NCBI RefSeq assembly: GCF_041027365.1
Contig: NZ_JBFTEH010000005.1
Location: forward strand, 124,001-188,000
Length of the DNA stretch: 64,000 nucleotides
Direction of reading: 5' to 3'
Source: VKMB-3413 sp041027365
GTDB lineage: Bacteria; Pseudomonadota; Alphaproteobacteria; Rhizobiales; Rhizobiaceae
Under the pieces are notes generated by a model. The model saw only the letters and a program-made list of their open reading frames with translations, made no database searches and had not been told where the DNA came from. The number at the start of each line of letters is the position of its first letter. The first letter of the stretch is position 1. Of this stretch, positions 34,018 through 42,876 are shown piece by piece. The translations under genes were made by a program, and so were the position numbers.

Positions 34018-34220
34018 TGAAGTTCGGACTGCGCAAGCCGAGCCTGCGGAAGAGCCTCGCGGCCCGCACATCGCCCGCCCGATTCCTCCGGCATTCCCTC
34101 GGCCTCAAGGCGCCCCGCGGCTATGGCTGGCTGACCGATCCCAAACGCGCCGCCTACAACCGCGTCTATAACCGCACGACGGTCAGCGTGTGGTCCTTGC
34201 TGGCGAAACTGTTCCGCTAG
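34018..34220 (+). CDS. Small conserved basic protein
   Basis: A 67-residue, strongly basic protein (MKFGLRKPSLRKSLAARTSP; then RHSLGLKAPRGYGWLTDPKR and AAYNRVYNRTTVSVW). GGGAGGTGGGCGG lies before the ATG. The PRGYGWLTDPKRAAYNRVYNR segment recalls short proteins seen widely in alphaproteobacteria and their phages, usually of unknown function. It sits alone between tRNA-Thr and nadK, where a small remnant of a past integration would be unsurprising. The longer frame starting inside the tRNA is not used. Confidence 0.65.
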
Positions 34221-34383
34221 CCGTCGCCGCGCCGTATCGGGGAAAGCCGGTAGCGGACGATCATCGGGCGCCTCGTCCGCCGCGAGCCGGCCTCTGCGGC
34301 TTGGACTCGTGGCCGGCTCGCGCTAGCTTGCGCAGGCACCCGCGGCCGCGATCCCGCCGCTTCGACGAGATCAGCCCCAGAGC

Positions 34384-35157
34384 ATGTCGCGAAATCTTCG
34401 GTCCATCTCCTTCGTCGCCAGCGAGAACCCGCTCGCCCGCGAAGCCGCACAGCGCCTCTCGGCGCTCTACGGCAATGACGATCCGCGCAGCGCCGACGTC
34501 GTCGTCGCGCTCGGCGGCGACGGCTTCATGCTGCAGACGCTCCATCAGTTCATGGACACCGGCAAGCCGATCTACGGCATGAACAAGGGCACGGTCGGCT
34601 TCCTGATGAACTTCTATCGCGAGGACGGCCTGCAGGAGCGCCTGGCGGCGGCGGTCGAGAACGTCATCCATCCCTTGAAGATGACGGCGGTCAACAATCG
34701 AGGCGAGAGCTTCGAGGCGCTGGCGATCAACGAGGTCTCGGTGTTCCGCCAGTCCTACCAGGCGGCACGGCTGCAGATCTCGATCGACGGCCGGGTGCGG
34801 CTGGACGAACTCGCCTGCGACGGGCTGCTGGTGGCGACGCCCACCGGCTCCACCGCCTACAACCTCTCGGCCCAGGGCCCGATCATACCGATCGACGCGC
34901 CGCTCTTGGCGCTGACCCCGGTCAGCCCGTTCCGGCCACGGCGCTGGCGCGGGGCGCTCTTGCGCAACCACCAGACCGTCGAGATCGTCGCGCTGGAATC
35001 CGAAAAGCGCCCGGTCAATGCCGTGGCGGACGCGACGGAGGTGAAATCGGTGGAACGGGTGACGATCTGCGAATCGGCCGAGGACACCGCGATCATCCTG
35101 TTCGACCGGGATCATTCCTGGGACGAGCGCATCCTCGCCGAACAGTTCCGCTACTGA
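34384..35157 (+). CDS. nadK: NAD kinase
   Basis: A 257-residue enzyme that phosphorylates NAD to NADP using ATP or polyphosphate. The catalytic GGDG is at 44-47 (VVVALGGDGFMLQTLH), with YGMNKGTVGFLMN, the NE/D site in LAINEVSVFR, and the NAD-binding GSTAYNLSAQGPIIP. The length matches alphaproteobacterial NadK. No strong Shine-Dalgarno is visible. It stands as a single gene convergent with the DUF167 gene. Confidence 0.95.
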   Translation: MSRNLRSISFVASENPLAREAAQRLSALYGNDDPRSADVVVALGGDGFMLQTLHQFMDTGKPIYGMNKGTVGFLMNFYREDGLQERLAAAVENVIHPLKMTAVNNRGESFEALAINEVSVFRQSYQAARLQISIDGRVRLDELACDGLLVATPTGSTAYNLSAQGPIIPIDAPLLALTPVSPFRPRRWRGALLRNHQTVEIVALESEKRPVNAVADATEVKSVERVTICESAEDTAIILFDRDHSWDERILAEQFRY

Positions 35158-35194
35158 CGGCGAAGCGGCAGCCGTCCGGGCGGTCGGCGGACGC

Positions 35195-35533
35195 TCACCG
35201 CCCCTTTGCCAGCCCGTCCAGAAGTGCTGCAAGCCCATCGGGGGGATCGGAGATCCGGACCGTCTTCGACCGCGACGTTTCGCCGGACATGATTGCGATC
35301 GACGACTTCGGGACTTTCAGGCGCTTTGCGAGGAGCGCGATCAGGGCGGCATTCGCCTTGCCGAATTCCGGCACCGCTCGAACTCGCGCGGCGAGCCAGA
35401 CGCTCCCCGCCGCGTCCTCGGCGATACCCTCGATCCGGTCGGCGCTGGAGCGCGGCGTCAGCCGCACGAAGAGGAGGATGCCGTCTGCTGCCGGCGCGAA
35501 GAAGCGGCGGTCACCGGCATCGGCCGCTGCCAC
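35195..35533 (-). CDS. DUF167 (YggU-like) family protein
   Basis: A 112-residue small alpha/beta protein of the DUF167/YggU family: LLFVRLTPRSSADRIEGI, WLAARVRAVPEFGKANAALI and LLAKRLKVPKSSIAIMSGET. The conserved N-A-L and SGxTSRxK pattern is present. It lies just downstream of the YggT gene (six bases), the classic yggT-yggU pair, and is probably co-transcribed with it. No activity has been established for the family. Confidence 0.88.
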   Translation of the reverse strand: MAAADAGDRRFFAPAADGILLFVRLTPRSSADRIEGIAEDAAGSVWLAARVRAVPEFGKANAALIALLAKRLKVPKSSIAIMSGETSRSKTVRISDPPDGLAALLDGLAKGR

Positions 35534-35539
35534 GCCGCC

Positions 35540-35842
35540 TCAGACCCCGTAACGGTAGAAGGCGGGGTTGATGTAATAGACGATGAGATACTGCAGGAAC
35601 ATGATGCCGAAGAGCACGACCAGCGGCGAGAGATCGAGGCCGCCGAGGTCCGGCAGGACGCGGCGGATGCGCCGGTAGAGCGGCTCGGTCATCTGCCACA
35701 GGAAGCGGCCGACCGAGTCGACGAAGGGATTGCCGGGATTGACGATGTTGAACGCATAGAGCCACGACAGGACCGCCGAGGCGATGACGATCCACCAATA
35801 CAGATTGAGCGCCTGGTAAAGAACGTAAGTGACTGCAAGCAT
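35540..35842 (-). CDS. YggT-family membrane protein
   Basis: A 100-residue integral membrane protein with two or three hydrophobic segments (LYWWIVIASAVLSWLYAFNI near the N-terminus; LSPLVVLFGIMFLQYLIVYY near the C-terminus) and the family stretch VNPGNPFVDSVGRFLWQMTEPLYRRIRRVLP (given here only as a guide). It follows the length of minimal YggT proteins. ATG 35842 is used because residues upstream in the open frame are not hydrophobic and overlap the region of the tRNA. It is upstream of DUF167 in one unit. Confidence 0.88.
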   Translation of the reverse strand: MLAVTYVLYQALNLYWWIVIASAVLSWLYAFNIVNPGNPFVDSVGRFLWQMTEPLYRRIRRVLPDLGGLDLSPLVVLFGIMFLQYLIVYYINPAFYRYGV

Positions 35843-36060
35843 CGACCCGGAACCCCTCGTAAACCGGCCCCGATGTAGACATCGCCTGCTTCGAGCGCAA
35901 GCGAACGGCCAGCCGACGGAGACATCGCGGTTGCCGGAGAATTGCCAGAAGACCGATCGAGCCATCCAACGATGCCGCGCCGAGGAAATTGCGCCGGCCG
36001 TTCGCCGGGCCGTTGACACGCCCCCTTCGCCCGCACTAAATGCCGCTCGCATCGGTGGAC

Positions 36061-36136
<76 letters not shown>

Positions 36137-36203
36137 ATGCCTCACCCCTTTTGATGGACGATCGTGCGGACCGTGCGTTGCCGGCTGGCAGAGCGGTGGG
36201 CGT

Positions 36204-36869
36204 TCATCCCGCCTGTGGCCGGTCGACGGCGTAGCCCGCCATGAACAGACGCACCGCGCTCGTGACGCTCGCTTCGAGCTCCGCCTCGCTCGGATCCTCG
36301 GTGATCACGCCGAACAGGCGCGGCTTCAGGAGCCCGCTGGTGACGAGGTCCGACAGCTGCGACGCCGCCCGGCGCGGGTCGTCGAAGCGCAGAAGCCCGG
36401 CCTTCTCCACCCCCTTCAGATATTCGGCGAGGAAGTCGAGGGAGCGCTCCGGTCCCTTGGCGTAGAAGTCCATGCCGATTTCCGGCAGGCGCTCGGCGAC
36501 GCTGAGGATGGTGCGGTGCGCCCGGACCACCCGCCGCGAGGTGAGCCGGCGGGCGAGATGGCAGCCGAAGCGGAAGAGCGTCTCCGCCGGCTGCGTCGGA
36601 TCGCGCAGGATCGCCATGAACTCCTGGACGTAGCGGTCGCGCTCCTCGCAGACCAGCGCCGCGAACAGATGTTCCTTGCTGGGGAAGTAGACATAGAGCG
36701 TGCTCTTGGACGTCCCTGCCTCGGTGCAGACGTCGTCCATCGCCGCCTTGTCGAAACCGACGGCGGCGAAGACGCGCGCAGCGGCATCGAGGATCTGCCG
36801 CCGCTTCTTCGGATTTTTGCCGGCTGCGATCCGCGTCTTTACCGGATCATCGGAGTTGTTGGGTTTCAT
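36204..36869 (-). CDS. TetR-family repressor of the adjacent efflux pair
   Basis: A 221-residue TetR/AcrR regulator: the N-terminal HTH has RRQILDAAARVFAAVGFDKA, AAMDDVCTEAGTSKSTLYVY and FPSKEHLFAALV, and the C-terminal helical region binds ligand. The residues ARRLTSRRVVRAHRTILSVA fit the TetR C-terminal type found with RND/MFS pumps. It is divergent from the emrAB-like operon over 128 bases, where a 29-base near-perfect palindrome lies. Auto-repression and repression of the pump, relieved by a drug or phenolic ligand, is the expected mode. Confidence 0.92.
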   Translation of the reverse strand: MKPNNSDDPVKTRIAAGKNPKKRRQILDAAARVFAAVGFDKAAMDDVCTEAGTSKSTLYVYFPSKEHLFAALVCEERDRYVQEFMAILRDPTQPAETLFRFGCHLARRLTSRRVVRAHRTILSVAERLPEIGMDFYAKGPERSLDFLAEYLKGVEKAGLLRFDDPRRAASQLSDLVTSGLLKPRLFGVITEDPSEAELEASVTSAVRLFMAGYAVDRPQAG

Positions 36870-36956
36870 GTCTCGCCGGGTTGACGCAGCGTTGCAGATT
36901 CGCCGTGGCAGGCGTGCATGCTCCTCCTTGCCACGTCCAGAGCGGCGCTGTAAAGA

Positions 36957-36985
36957 AAATCAAACCGAACGGTTCGGTTCGATTT
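36957..36985 (+). promoter_or_regulatory. Palindromic operator for the TetR regulator
   Basis: A 29-base inverted repeat has arms of 14 bases around a central G (36971). The inner part AACCGAAC/GTTCGGTT is perfect over eight bases each side; outer AAATC/GATTT also pair, with one mismatch (A36962 against C36980). It ends immediately before the AGGAG of the pump gene at 36987-36991, so bound repressor would block transcription and possibly the ribosome site. Confidence 0.8.
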
Positions 36986-36997
36986 CAGGAGCCGGCG

Positions 36998-38287
36998 ATG
37001 CTGGAAGAGCGGTCCGAGGACGCGATGTTTCGAAGTGAAGACTCGTCCGATCAGGCCCGGGCGTCGCGCCAGGGGGCGGTGACGAAGCCGGCCACCGAGG
37101 CAGGACCGCGAGCCGACGCGGCGCCGGCGAGCGAACGCCCGGCGACGCCCGCCGCCGTGCCGGCGGCACCGGCCGGTCCCGCGGCACCGGCCGCGGCTGC
37201 GCCCGCCCCGCGCAGGCGCGGCCGCAAGCGCATCCTCCTGCCGATCCTGGCGCTCGCCGTGCTCGGCGCCGGCGGCTGGTACGGGCACTACTACTGGACC
37301 GAGGGCCGTTTCCTGGAATCGACGGACGACGCCTATGTCGGCGCCGACATGAGCGTTATTGCGCCGAAGATCTCGGGCTATGTCGAAAGCGTTCCGGTCG
37401 AGGACAACCAGCGCGTCAAGGCGGGCGAGCCGCTGGTGACGATCGATTCCGGCGACTACGAACTCGCTCTGCGCGCGGCGGAGGCGAAGATCGCCACGCA
37501 GCAGGCGACGGTCGCGAGCTTCGACGCGCAGCGCAAGGCGTCGGAGGCATCGGTCGGCGAGGCGCAGGCCAATCTGGAAGCCGCCCGGACCGCCCTGGCG
37601 CAGGCCGAGATTGATCTCTCCCGAGCCAAGGATCTCGCGAAGCGGGGCGCCGGTGCGCGGGCGACGCAGGACGCCGCCCAGAGCGCGCGCGATGCCGATG
37701 CCGCCAAGGTCTCCGCGGCGGAGGCCGCGCTGACCGCGGCCAAGGCCAGCCTCGGCGTCGTCGACGCGCAGAAGATCGAGGCGCAGAGCCTGCTCCGCGA
37801 GCTGGAGGTTGCGCGCGACCAGGCGAAGCGCAACCTCTCCTTCACCGTCCTCAAGGCGCCCTATGACGGCATCGTCGGCAACCGCAGCGTCGAGCCCGGC
37901 AATCTCGTCTCGGCGGGGCAGCGCCTGGCGAGCGTCGTGCCGCTGTCCGGCATCTATGTCGACGCCAACTTCAAGGAGACGCAGCTCGCCGACATCGTTC
38001 CGGGCCAGAAGGCGACGATCGAGATCGACGCGCTGCCCGGACGCGAGCTGACCGGCACGGTCGTCAGCATCTCGCCGGCATCGGGCTCGGTCTTCTCGCT
38101 GCTGCCGACGGACAACGCGACCGGCAACTTCACCAAGGTGGTCCAGCGCGTGCCGGTGCGCGTTGCGATCGACGACCAGGCGGCGCTCGCCGGCCGGCTG
38201 CGGCCGGGTCTGTCGGCGGTGGTCGCGATCGACATCCGCACGACGCCGAAGGACGGCGCCGCCGCTTCGGCCGCCGCGCAGCGCTGA
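36998..38287 (+). CDS. emrA: HlyD/EmrA-type membrane fusion protein
   Basis: A 429-residue periplasmic adaptor. Residues 1-76 are a Pro/Ala-rich disordered cytoplasmic leader; a membrane anchor follows (RILLPILALAVLGAGGWYGH, about 77-97), then the biotinyl/lipoyl half-motif (DDAYVGADMSVIAPKISGYV), a long alpha-helical hairpin rich in Ala/Gln and the second half-motif (APYDGIVGNRSVEPGNLVSA). ATG 36998 is chosen for the AGGAG at 36987-36991; an internal ATG at 37025 is less well placed. It pairs with the MFS gene 48 bases downstream. Confidence 0.92.
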   Translation: MLEERSEDAMFRSEDSSDQARASRQGAVTKPATEAGPRADAAPASERPATPAAVPAAPAGPAAPAAAAPAPRRRGRKRILLPILALAVLGAGGWYGHYYWTEGRFLESTDDAYVGADMSVIAPKISGYVESVPVEDNQRVKAGEPLVTIDSGDYELALRAAEAKIATQQATVASFDAQRKASEASVGEAQANLEAARTALAQAEIDLSRAKDLAKRGAGARATQDAAQSARDADAAKVSAAEAALTAAKASLGVVDAQKIEAQSLLRELEVARDQAKRNLSFTVLKAPYDGIVGNRSVEPGNLVSAGQRLASVVPLSGIYVDANFKETQLADIVPGQKATIEIDALPGRELTGTVVSISPASGSVFSLLPTDNATGNFTKVVQRVPVRVAIDDQAALAGRLRPGLSAVVAIDIRTTPKDGAAASAAAQR

Positions 38288-38335
38288 GGCGGCGCCGCGC
38301 CGACACATCAGCGCCGAGGCGCAAGGACGACGGAC

Positions 38336-39922
38336 ATGTCCGCTACCGCAGCTGCCCAGCCCCCCGCCGCCCTTCGGCCTGGCGAGGAAGCCATGCCGAT
38401 GCGCAAGGTCGTGGCGTTCATCGCCATGGTCTTCGGCATGTTCATGGCGATCCTCGACATCCAGATCGTCTCGGCCTCGCTGTCGGAGATCCAGGCCGGC
38501 CTGTCCGCGTCGAAGGACGAGATCGCCTGGGTGCAGACGGCGTATCTCGTCGCCGAAGTGGTGATGATCCCGCTGTCGGGCTTCCTCGGCCGGATGCTGT
38601 CGACCCGCGTCCTCTTCACCCTCGCCGCCGCCGGCTTCACCGCCTCCTCGGCGATGTGCGCGACGGCGACGAACATCGACCAGATGATCGTCTACCGCGC
38701 CATCCAGGGCTTCATCGGCGGCGGCATGATCCCCAGCGTCTTCGCCGCGGCCTTCACCATCTTCCCGCCGTCCAAGCGGCCGATCGTCTCGCCGATGATC
38801 GGCCTCGTCGCCACCCTCGCCCCGACGATCGGCCCTACGGTCGGCGGCTATCTCAGCCACGCCTTCTCCTGGCACTGGCTGTTCCTGGTCAACGTGCCGC
38901 CCGGCATCATCGTCGCGATCGCGGTGTGGAACCTCGTCGACTTCGACCAGCCGAACCTCAAGCTCTTCGACGCCTTCGACTGGTGGGGTCTCGCGGGCCT
39001 GGCCGCCTTCCTCGGCTCGCTGGAATACGTGCTGGAGGAAGGCCCGCTGAACGACTGGTTCGAGGACAGGACCATTCTCACCTTCGCCGTCATCACGGCG
39101 GTCGGTGCGGTCGTCTTCCTGTGGCGCGCCTTCACCGCGAAGGAGCCGATCGTCGACCTCTCGGCCTTCGGCAACCGCAACTTCGCGGTCGGCTGCCTGT
39201 TCTCCTTCGTGCTCGGCATCGGCCTCTACGGCCTGACCTATCTCTACCCGATCTATCTCGGCCGCATCCGCGGCTACGATTCGCTGATGATCGGCGAGAC
39301 GATGTTCATCTCCGGCCTCACCATGTTCTTCATGGCGCCGATCTCCGGCATGCTGTCCGGCAAGATGGACCTGCGGCTGATGCTCGCCATCGGCTTCTTC
39401 TCCTTCGGCCTCGGCACCTATCTGATGTCCGGCCTCACCCATGACTGGGACTTCTGGGAGCTGTTCATCCCGCAGATCCTGCGCGGCATCGGGCTGATGA
39501 TGGCGATGATCCCGATCAACAACGTCGCGCTCGGCACCCTCTCGCCGCAGAAGATGAAGGGCGGCTCGGGCCTGTTCAACCTGACGCGCAACCTCGGCGG
39601 CGCGGTGGGCCTCGCGATCATCAACACCATGCTGAACGAGCGCAACACGCTGCATTACCAGCGCATCGCCGAGCATGTGCGCTGGGGCCGCGAGGTGGTG
39701 GACGAGCGGATGAACAGCATGGTCCAGATGTTCCAGTCGCACGGGCTGGACGGGAACAGCGCCGCGCTGTTCCAGATGAAGAACATCGTCGCGCGCGAAG
39801 CCTCGGTCATGTCCTTCGCCGACGTCTTCACGGCGCTGACCGCACTGTTCGGCGCGCTCATCCTGCTGACGGTCTTCATGCAGAAGCCTGCGGCGCGGGC
39901 GTCCGGCGGCGGCGGGCATTAG
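38336..39922 (+). CDS. emrB: EmrB/DHA2-type MFS multidrug transporter
   Basis: A 528-residue, 14-helix proton-coupled efflux protein. The N-terminal helix has VVAFIAMVFGMFMAILDIQI (DHA2 motif D1-like), then AWVQTAYLVAEVVMIPLSGF and LFTLAAAGFTASSAMCATAT, and motif C-like AFTIFPPSKRPIVSPMIGLV with ATLAPTIGPTVGGYLS. The C-terminus ends in a short basic tail. It works with the upstream adaptor to move substrates across the outer membrane. The hairpin at 39959 probably terminates the transcript. Confidence 0.93.
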   Translation: MSATAAAQPPAALRPGEEAMPMRKVVAFIAMVFGMFMAILDIQIVSASLSEIQAGLSASKDEIAWVQTAYLVAEVVMIPLSGFLGRMLSTRVLFTLAAAGFTASSAMCATATNIDQMIVYRAIQGFIGGGMIPSVFAAAFTIFPPSKRPIVSPMIGLVATLAPTIGPTVGGYLSHAFSWHWLFLVNVPPGIIVAIAVWNLVDFDQPNLKLFDAFDWWGLAGLAAFLGSLEYVLEEGPLNDWFEDRTILTFAVITAVGAVVFLWRAFTAKEPIVDLSAFGNRNFAVGCLFSFVLGIGLYGLTYLYPIYLGRIRGYDSLMIGETMFISGLTMFFMAPISGMLSGKMDLRLMLAIGFFSFGLGTYLMSGLTHDWDFWELFIPQILRGIGLMMAMIPINNVALGTLSPQKMKGGSGLFNLTRNLGGAVGLAIINTMLNERNTLHYQRIAEHVRWGREVVDERMNSMVQMFQSHGLDGNSAALFQMKNIVAREASVMSFADVFTALTALFGALILLTVFMQKPAARASGGGGH

Positions 39923-39958
39923 GCGCTGCGCGCTTGCTGCGGCAGGCGCACAGGCGGA

Positions 39959-39987
39959 CGCCCGCCATCCCTTAGGGATGACGGGCG
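39959..39987. terminator. Bidirectional hairpin between efflux operon and PRC-barrel gene
   Basis: Core arms CATCCC/GGGATG and outer CGCCCG/CGGGCG pair with one internal mismatch around a short loop. It sits between two convergent genes, so it can end transcripts from either side, though no long T-run follows. Confidence 0.6.
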
Positions 39988-40038
39988 CCGCGTGCCGCAC
40001 CTATCCTGCCGCGGCCTTTCGAAGCCGTGGAACCGGCA

Positions 40039-41205
40039 TCACTGGCCGTTATTGCTCAGCACGCCGTTGGCGTTGTCCATGCCGCTGTTCGCGGTGCCGG
40101 TCGCGTTGGCCGTGCCGCCCGCGCCGTTCGTCGTGCCATTGGCACCGTTGGCGCCATTCGGATGGATGGTGCCGTTGGCGATGTCCGGGCTCGCCTGGCC
40201 ATTGCCGACGGAGCCGGTGGTCATCCCCGCCGCGCCGTTGGTCTGAGACGCAGCCTGCGAATTGTTGCCGCCGTTCGCGGTCACGCCCGCGCGGTTGTTG
40301 GCATTGGCCATGTTGCCGTTGCCCATGTTGCGGCCGCGCGCCGCCCCGGCCTGCATGCGGCCGTAGTCGTAGGCGCCGACGCCTTCGATCTGGCCGCGCG
40401 TATAGGGCGCGTTGTAGGCCGTCGCCCCCGGCGTCCAGCCGCCATAGCCGTAGCCGTAGAACGGCATGGCGTAATAGCCGCCGGCGGCGCCGTTGCGAGT
40501 CCCGGCGACTGCGCCATAGGACGGGTTGACGACGACGGACTCGACCTTGCCGGAACGGTTGAAGATGATGTCGCTGACATAGCCGTAATTGGCCGCGCCC
40601 TTCAGGTTGACGACATCACCGATCAGCTCGCGGGGCTGCCAGTTCCGATTCTGCGAGGTGACCTTCTCGACCACTTCCGGATAGGTCGGGTACTTGCTGA
40701 GGTTCTGCTGCGTCACCGGGACGTCGACCCAGTCGAAGCGGCCCGACGGGACCTTCACCTGGTTCCACGGCACGCCGTAATTGGTGTCGCCGATGTCGAG
40801 GAAGCCGCCCGAGGCAATGATCAGCCGCTGGATCTGGCCGTTGGGGCCGATGACGATGTTTTCGACGTCGCCGACGACATTGCCGTTCGGCCCGTGCGCC
40901 TCCGACCCGATCAGCCAGTTCGACGAGATGCCCTTGTAGAGGGGGGCCGTGTTCCAGCTGTCGAGATTGACGATCACGCCGTTGTGGCCGTTCGCGCCCT
41001 TGGCGCTGCCGTTCGCCCGGTTGGTGTTGGCGCGGCTGGTGTTGGCGTTCGGATTGGCCGTGCCCTGGACGTTGGTGGTCTGGTTCGACGCATTGCCATT
41101 GCCCGTCTGCGCGGCGGCGGACCCGGCCGGCAGAGCGGCGGTCGCCAGCCCCGCGGCAGCGATCATGGCAATCAGGGACGTTCCGGTCGGTTTATGGCTA
41201 AGCAT
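40039..41205 (-). CDS. Secreted PRC-barrel protein with Asn/Gly-rich low-complexity regions
   Basis: A 388-residue protein with a signal peptide (LIAMIAAAGLATAALPAGSA). After an Asn/Thr/Ala-rich spacer, two PRC-barrel-like units occur: SSNWLIGSEAHGPNGNVVGD with IVIGPNGQIQRLIIASGGFL, and RELIGDVVNLKGAANYGYVS. The C-terminal third is an Asn/Gly/Ala-rich tail (NGNMANANNRAGVTANGGNN). Start ATG 41205 with AGGAGG is used; the GTG six bases upstream is rejected. It carries an EcfG-type promoter, so it is probably a stress-induced envelope protein; its ligand or partner is unknown. Confidence 0.82.
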   Translation of the reverse strand: MLSHKPTGTSLIAMIAAAGLATAALPAGSAAAQTGNGNASNQTTNVQGTANPNANTSRANTNRANGSAKGANGHNGVIVNLDSWNTAPLYKGISSNWLIGSEAHGPNGNVVGDVENIVIGPNGQIQRLIIASGGFLDIGDTNYGVPWNQVKVPSGRFDWVDVPVTQQNLSKYPTYPEVVEKVTSQNRNWQPRELIGDVVNLKGAANYGYVSDIIFNRSGKVESVVVNPSYGAVAGTRNGAAGGYYAMPFYGYGYGGWTPGATAYNAPYTRGQIEGVGAYDYGRMQAGAARGRNMGNGNMANANNRAGVTANGGNNSQAASQTNGAAGMTTGSVGNGQASPDIANGTIHPNGANGANGTTNGAGGTANATGTANSGMDNANGVLSNNGQ

Positions 41206-41248
41206 ATGCACCTCCTATCCTTTTCGGCTCGATGAGCGTTGAGGGACC

Positions 41249-41273
41249 AACGGAGGCACGCAGCGGTCGTTCC
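41249..41273 (-). promoter_or_regulatory. EcfG-type stress promoter of the PRC-barrel gene
   Basis: On the minus strand GGAAC (41273-41269), a 16-base spacer and CGTT (41252-41249) match the general-stress consensus, the same geometry as upstream of rpoH. The ATG is 44 bases downstream of the CGTT box. Confidence 0.75.
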
Positions 41274-41328
41274 GATACGTCGGGTGATTCTCGTTTTCGC
41301 GTCTAAAGGCCGAGCAACGCGGCGGGCG

Positions 41329-42606
41329 TCACCGCTCCTCGATCATGATCGCGCGGTGGCCGATGTCCGAGCGCCAGAAGCCGCCGTCCCAGTCGACCGC
41401 CTCGACGGCCGCATAGGCGCGGCGCGCCGCTTCGCGCACGCTCCGTCCGCGCGCCGTCACCGCGAGGACGCGGCCGCCACTGGCGACGAGCCTGTCGCCG
41501 GAGCGGGCCGTGCCGGCCTGGAACACCGTCGTCGCAGGCGTCTGCGGCGGCAGGTGGCGGATCTCCGTGCCCTGTTCATAGGCGCCGGGATAGCCCTGCG
41601 CGGCCATGACGACGGTCAGCGCCGCATCGTGCGACCAGTCGAGCGTCACCGTCGAGACGTCTCCGTCCGCCGCCGCGATCAGCACCGGCAGGAGATCGCT
41701 GTCGAGCCGCATCATCAGCGCCTGGCATTCCGGGTCGCCGAAGCGGACGTTGTATTCGATCAGCTTCGGCCCGGCCTCGGTCAGCATCAGCCCGGCATAG
41801 AGCACGCCCCTGAAGGGAGATCCGGCCTCGCGCATGCCCTTCAGCGTCGGCTCGACGATCTCGCGCATCACCCGGCGCACCATCTGATCACTCATGCACA
41901 GCGCCGGCGAATAGGCGCCCATGCCGCCGGTGTTCGGGCCGCGGTCGCGGTCGAAGGCGCGCTTGTGGTCCTGCGCGGTGCCGAAGAACAGCGCCCGCTC
42001 GCCATCGCAGATGCAGAAGAGGCTCGCCTCCTCGCCTTCGAGGAATTCCTCGACCACCACCTCGGCGCCGGGCCCGCCGAAGTCGCCGTCGAAACAGGCG
42101 TCGATCGCCTTCAGCGCCTCGTCCTTGGTCGCGGCGACGGTGACGCCCTTGCCGGCGGCGAGCCCGTCCGCCTTCACCACAACCGGCGCGCCGGTCTCCT
42201 GGATATAGGCCTTGGCGTCCGGCGCGTTGTTGAAGCGGCGATAGCGGGCGGTCGGGATGTCGTGGAGGGTGCAGAGATCCTTGGTGAAGCCCTTGGAGCC
42301 TTCGAGCCGTGCGGCGGCGGCGGACGGTCCGAAGACGCGGATTCCGGCGTCCGAGAGCGCGTCGGCGAGACCGGCGACCAGCGGCGCTTCCGGCCCGACC
42401 ACGACCAGGCCGATCGCCTTGTCGCGGCAGAAGGCGACGACCGCGGCATGGTCGGCGACGTCGAGCGGCACGAGTTCGGCCTCCTCGGCGATGCCGGGAT
42501 TGCCGGGCGCGGCATAGAGCGCGCCGATCTCGGGCGACTTCGCGAGCTTCCAGGCGAGCGCATGTTCGCGGCCGCCGGACCCGATGAGAAGAACGTCGAT
42601 TGCCAT
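41329..42606 (-). CDS. purD: Phosphoribosylamine-glycine ligase (GAR synthetase)
   Basis: A 425-residue ATP-grasp enzyme making glycinamide ribonucleotide, step two of purine synthesis. It opens with VLLIGSGGREHALAWKLAKS, then NPGIAEEAELVPLDVADHAA, GPEAPLVAGLADALSDAGIR, ATP-grasp APVVVKADGLAAGKGV and EEFLEGEEASLFCICDG, PNTGGMGAYSPA and EYNVRFGDPECQALM. The length is usual. It diverges from the LysE-type gene; the 270-base gap (42607-42876) has no feature that I can identify. Confidence 0.97.
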   Translation of the reverse strand: MAIDVLLIGSGGREHALAWKLAKSPEIGALYAAPGNPGIAEEAELVPLDVADHAAVVAFCRDKAIGLVVVGPEAPLVAGLADALSDAGIRVFGPSAAAARLEGSKGFTKDLCTLHDIPTARYRRFNNAPDAKAYIQETGAPVVVKADGLAAGKGVTVAATKDEALKAIDACFDGDFGGPGAEVVVEEFLEGEEASLFCICDGERALFFGTAQDHKRAFDRDRGPNTGGMGAYSPALCMSDQMVRRVMREIVEPTLKGMREAGSPFRGVLYAGLMLTEAGPKLIEYNVRFGDPECQALMMRLDSDLLPVLIAAADGDVSTVTLDWSHDAALTVVMAAQGYPGAYEQGTEIRHLPPQTPATTVFQAGTARSGDRLVASGGRVLAVTARGRSVREAARRAYAAVEAVDWDGGFWRSDIGHRAIMIEER

Positions 42607-42876
42607 GAAGATCCCTGCCCGTCTTGCCTGCCGGCGCCGGCCGGACGCTGCGATTAGGGGGACGGGACCCGCAAGGTCAAGCGCCGGCCCGCGTCGTCCC
42701 CAGACCTGAGCGCGGGCCGGAGCCGGTCCGGCCGTCCCCGTCGACAGAGCGGCGGGCGTCGGCTAGTCACGGGTGCAACGGTCAGCCCGCCAGGCGCGCG
42801 GGCGGGCCTTCCCCATCTCCAGCCGTCGCGGCGGGCGCCGCCCGCGCCCTCCCCCGACAGTCCCAGCGGATCCGTC

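Noticed and set aside
33798..34220. Open frame running from tRNA-Thr into the small basic gene
   Set aside because: The first part is the translated tRNA, a common false gene; only the segment from ATG 34018 is kept.
36866..40000. A 1044-codon minus-strand frame opposite the efflux genes
   Set aside because: The plus-strand EmrA/EmrB proteins are unmistakable; the antisense frame is a composition artefact.
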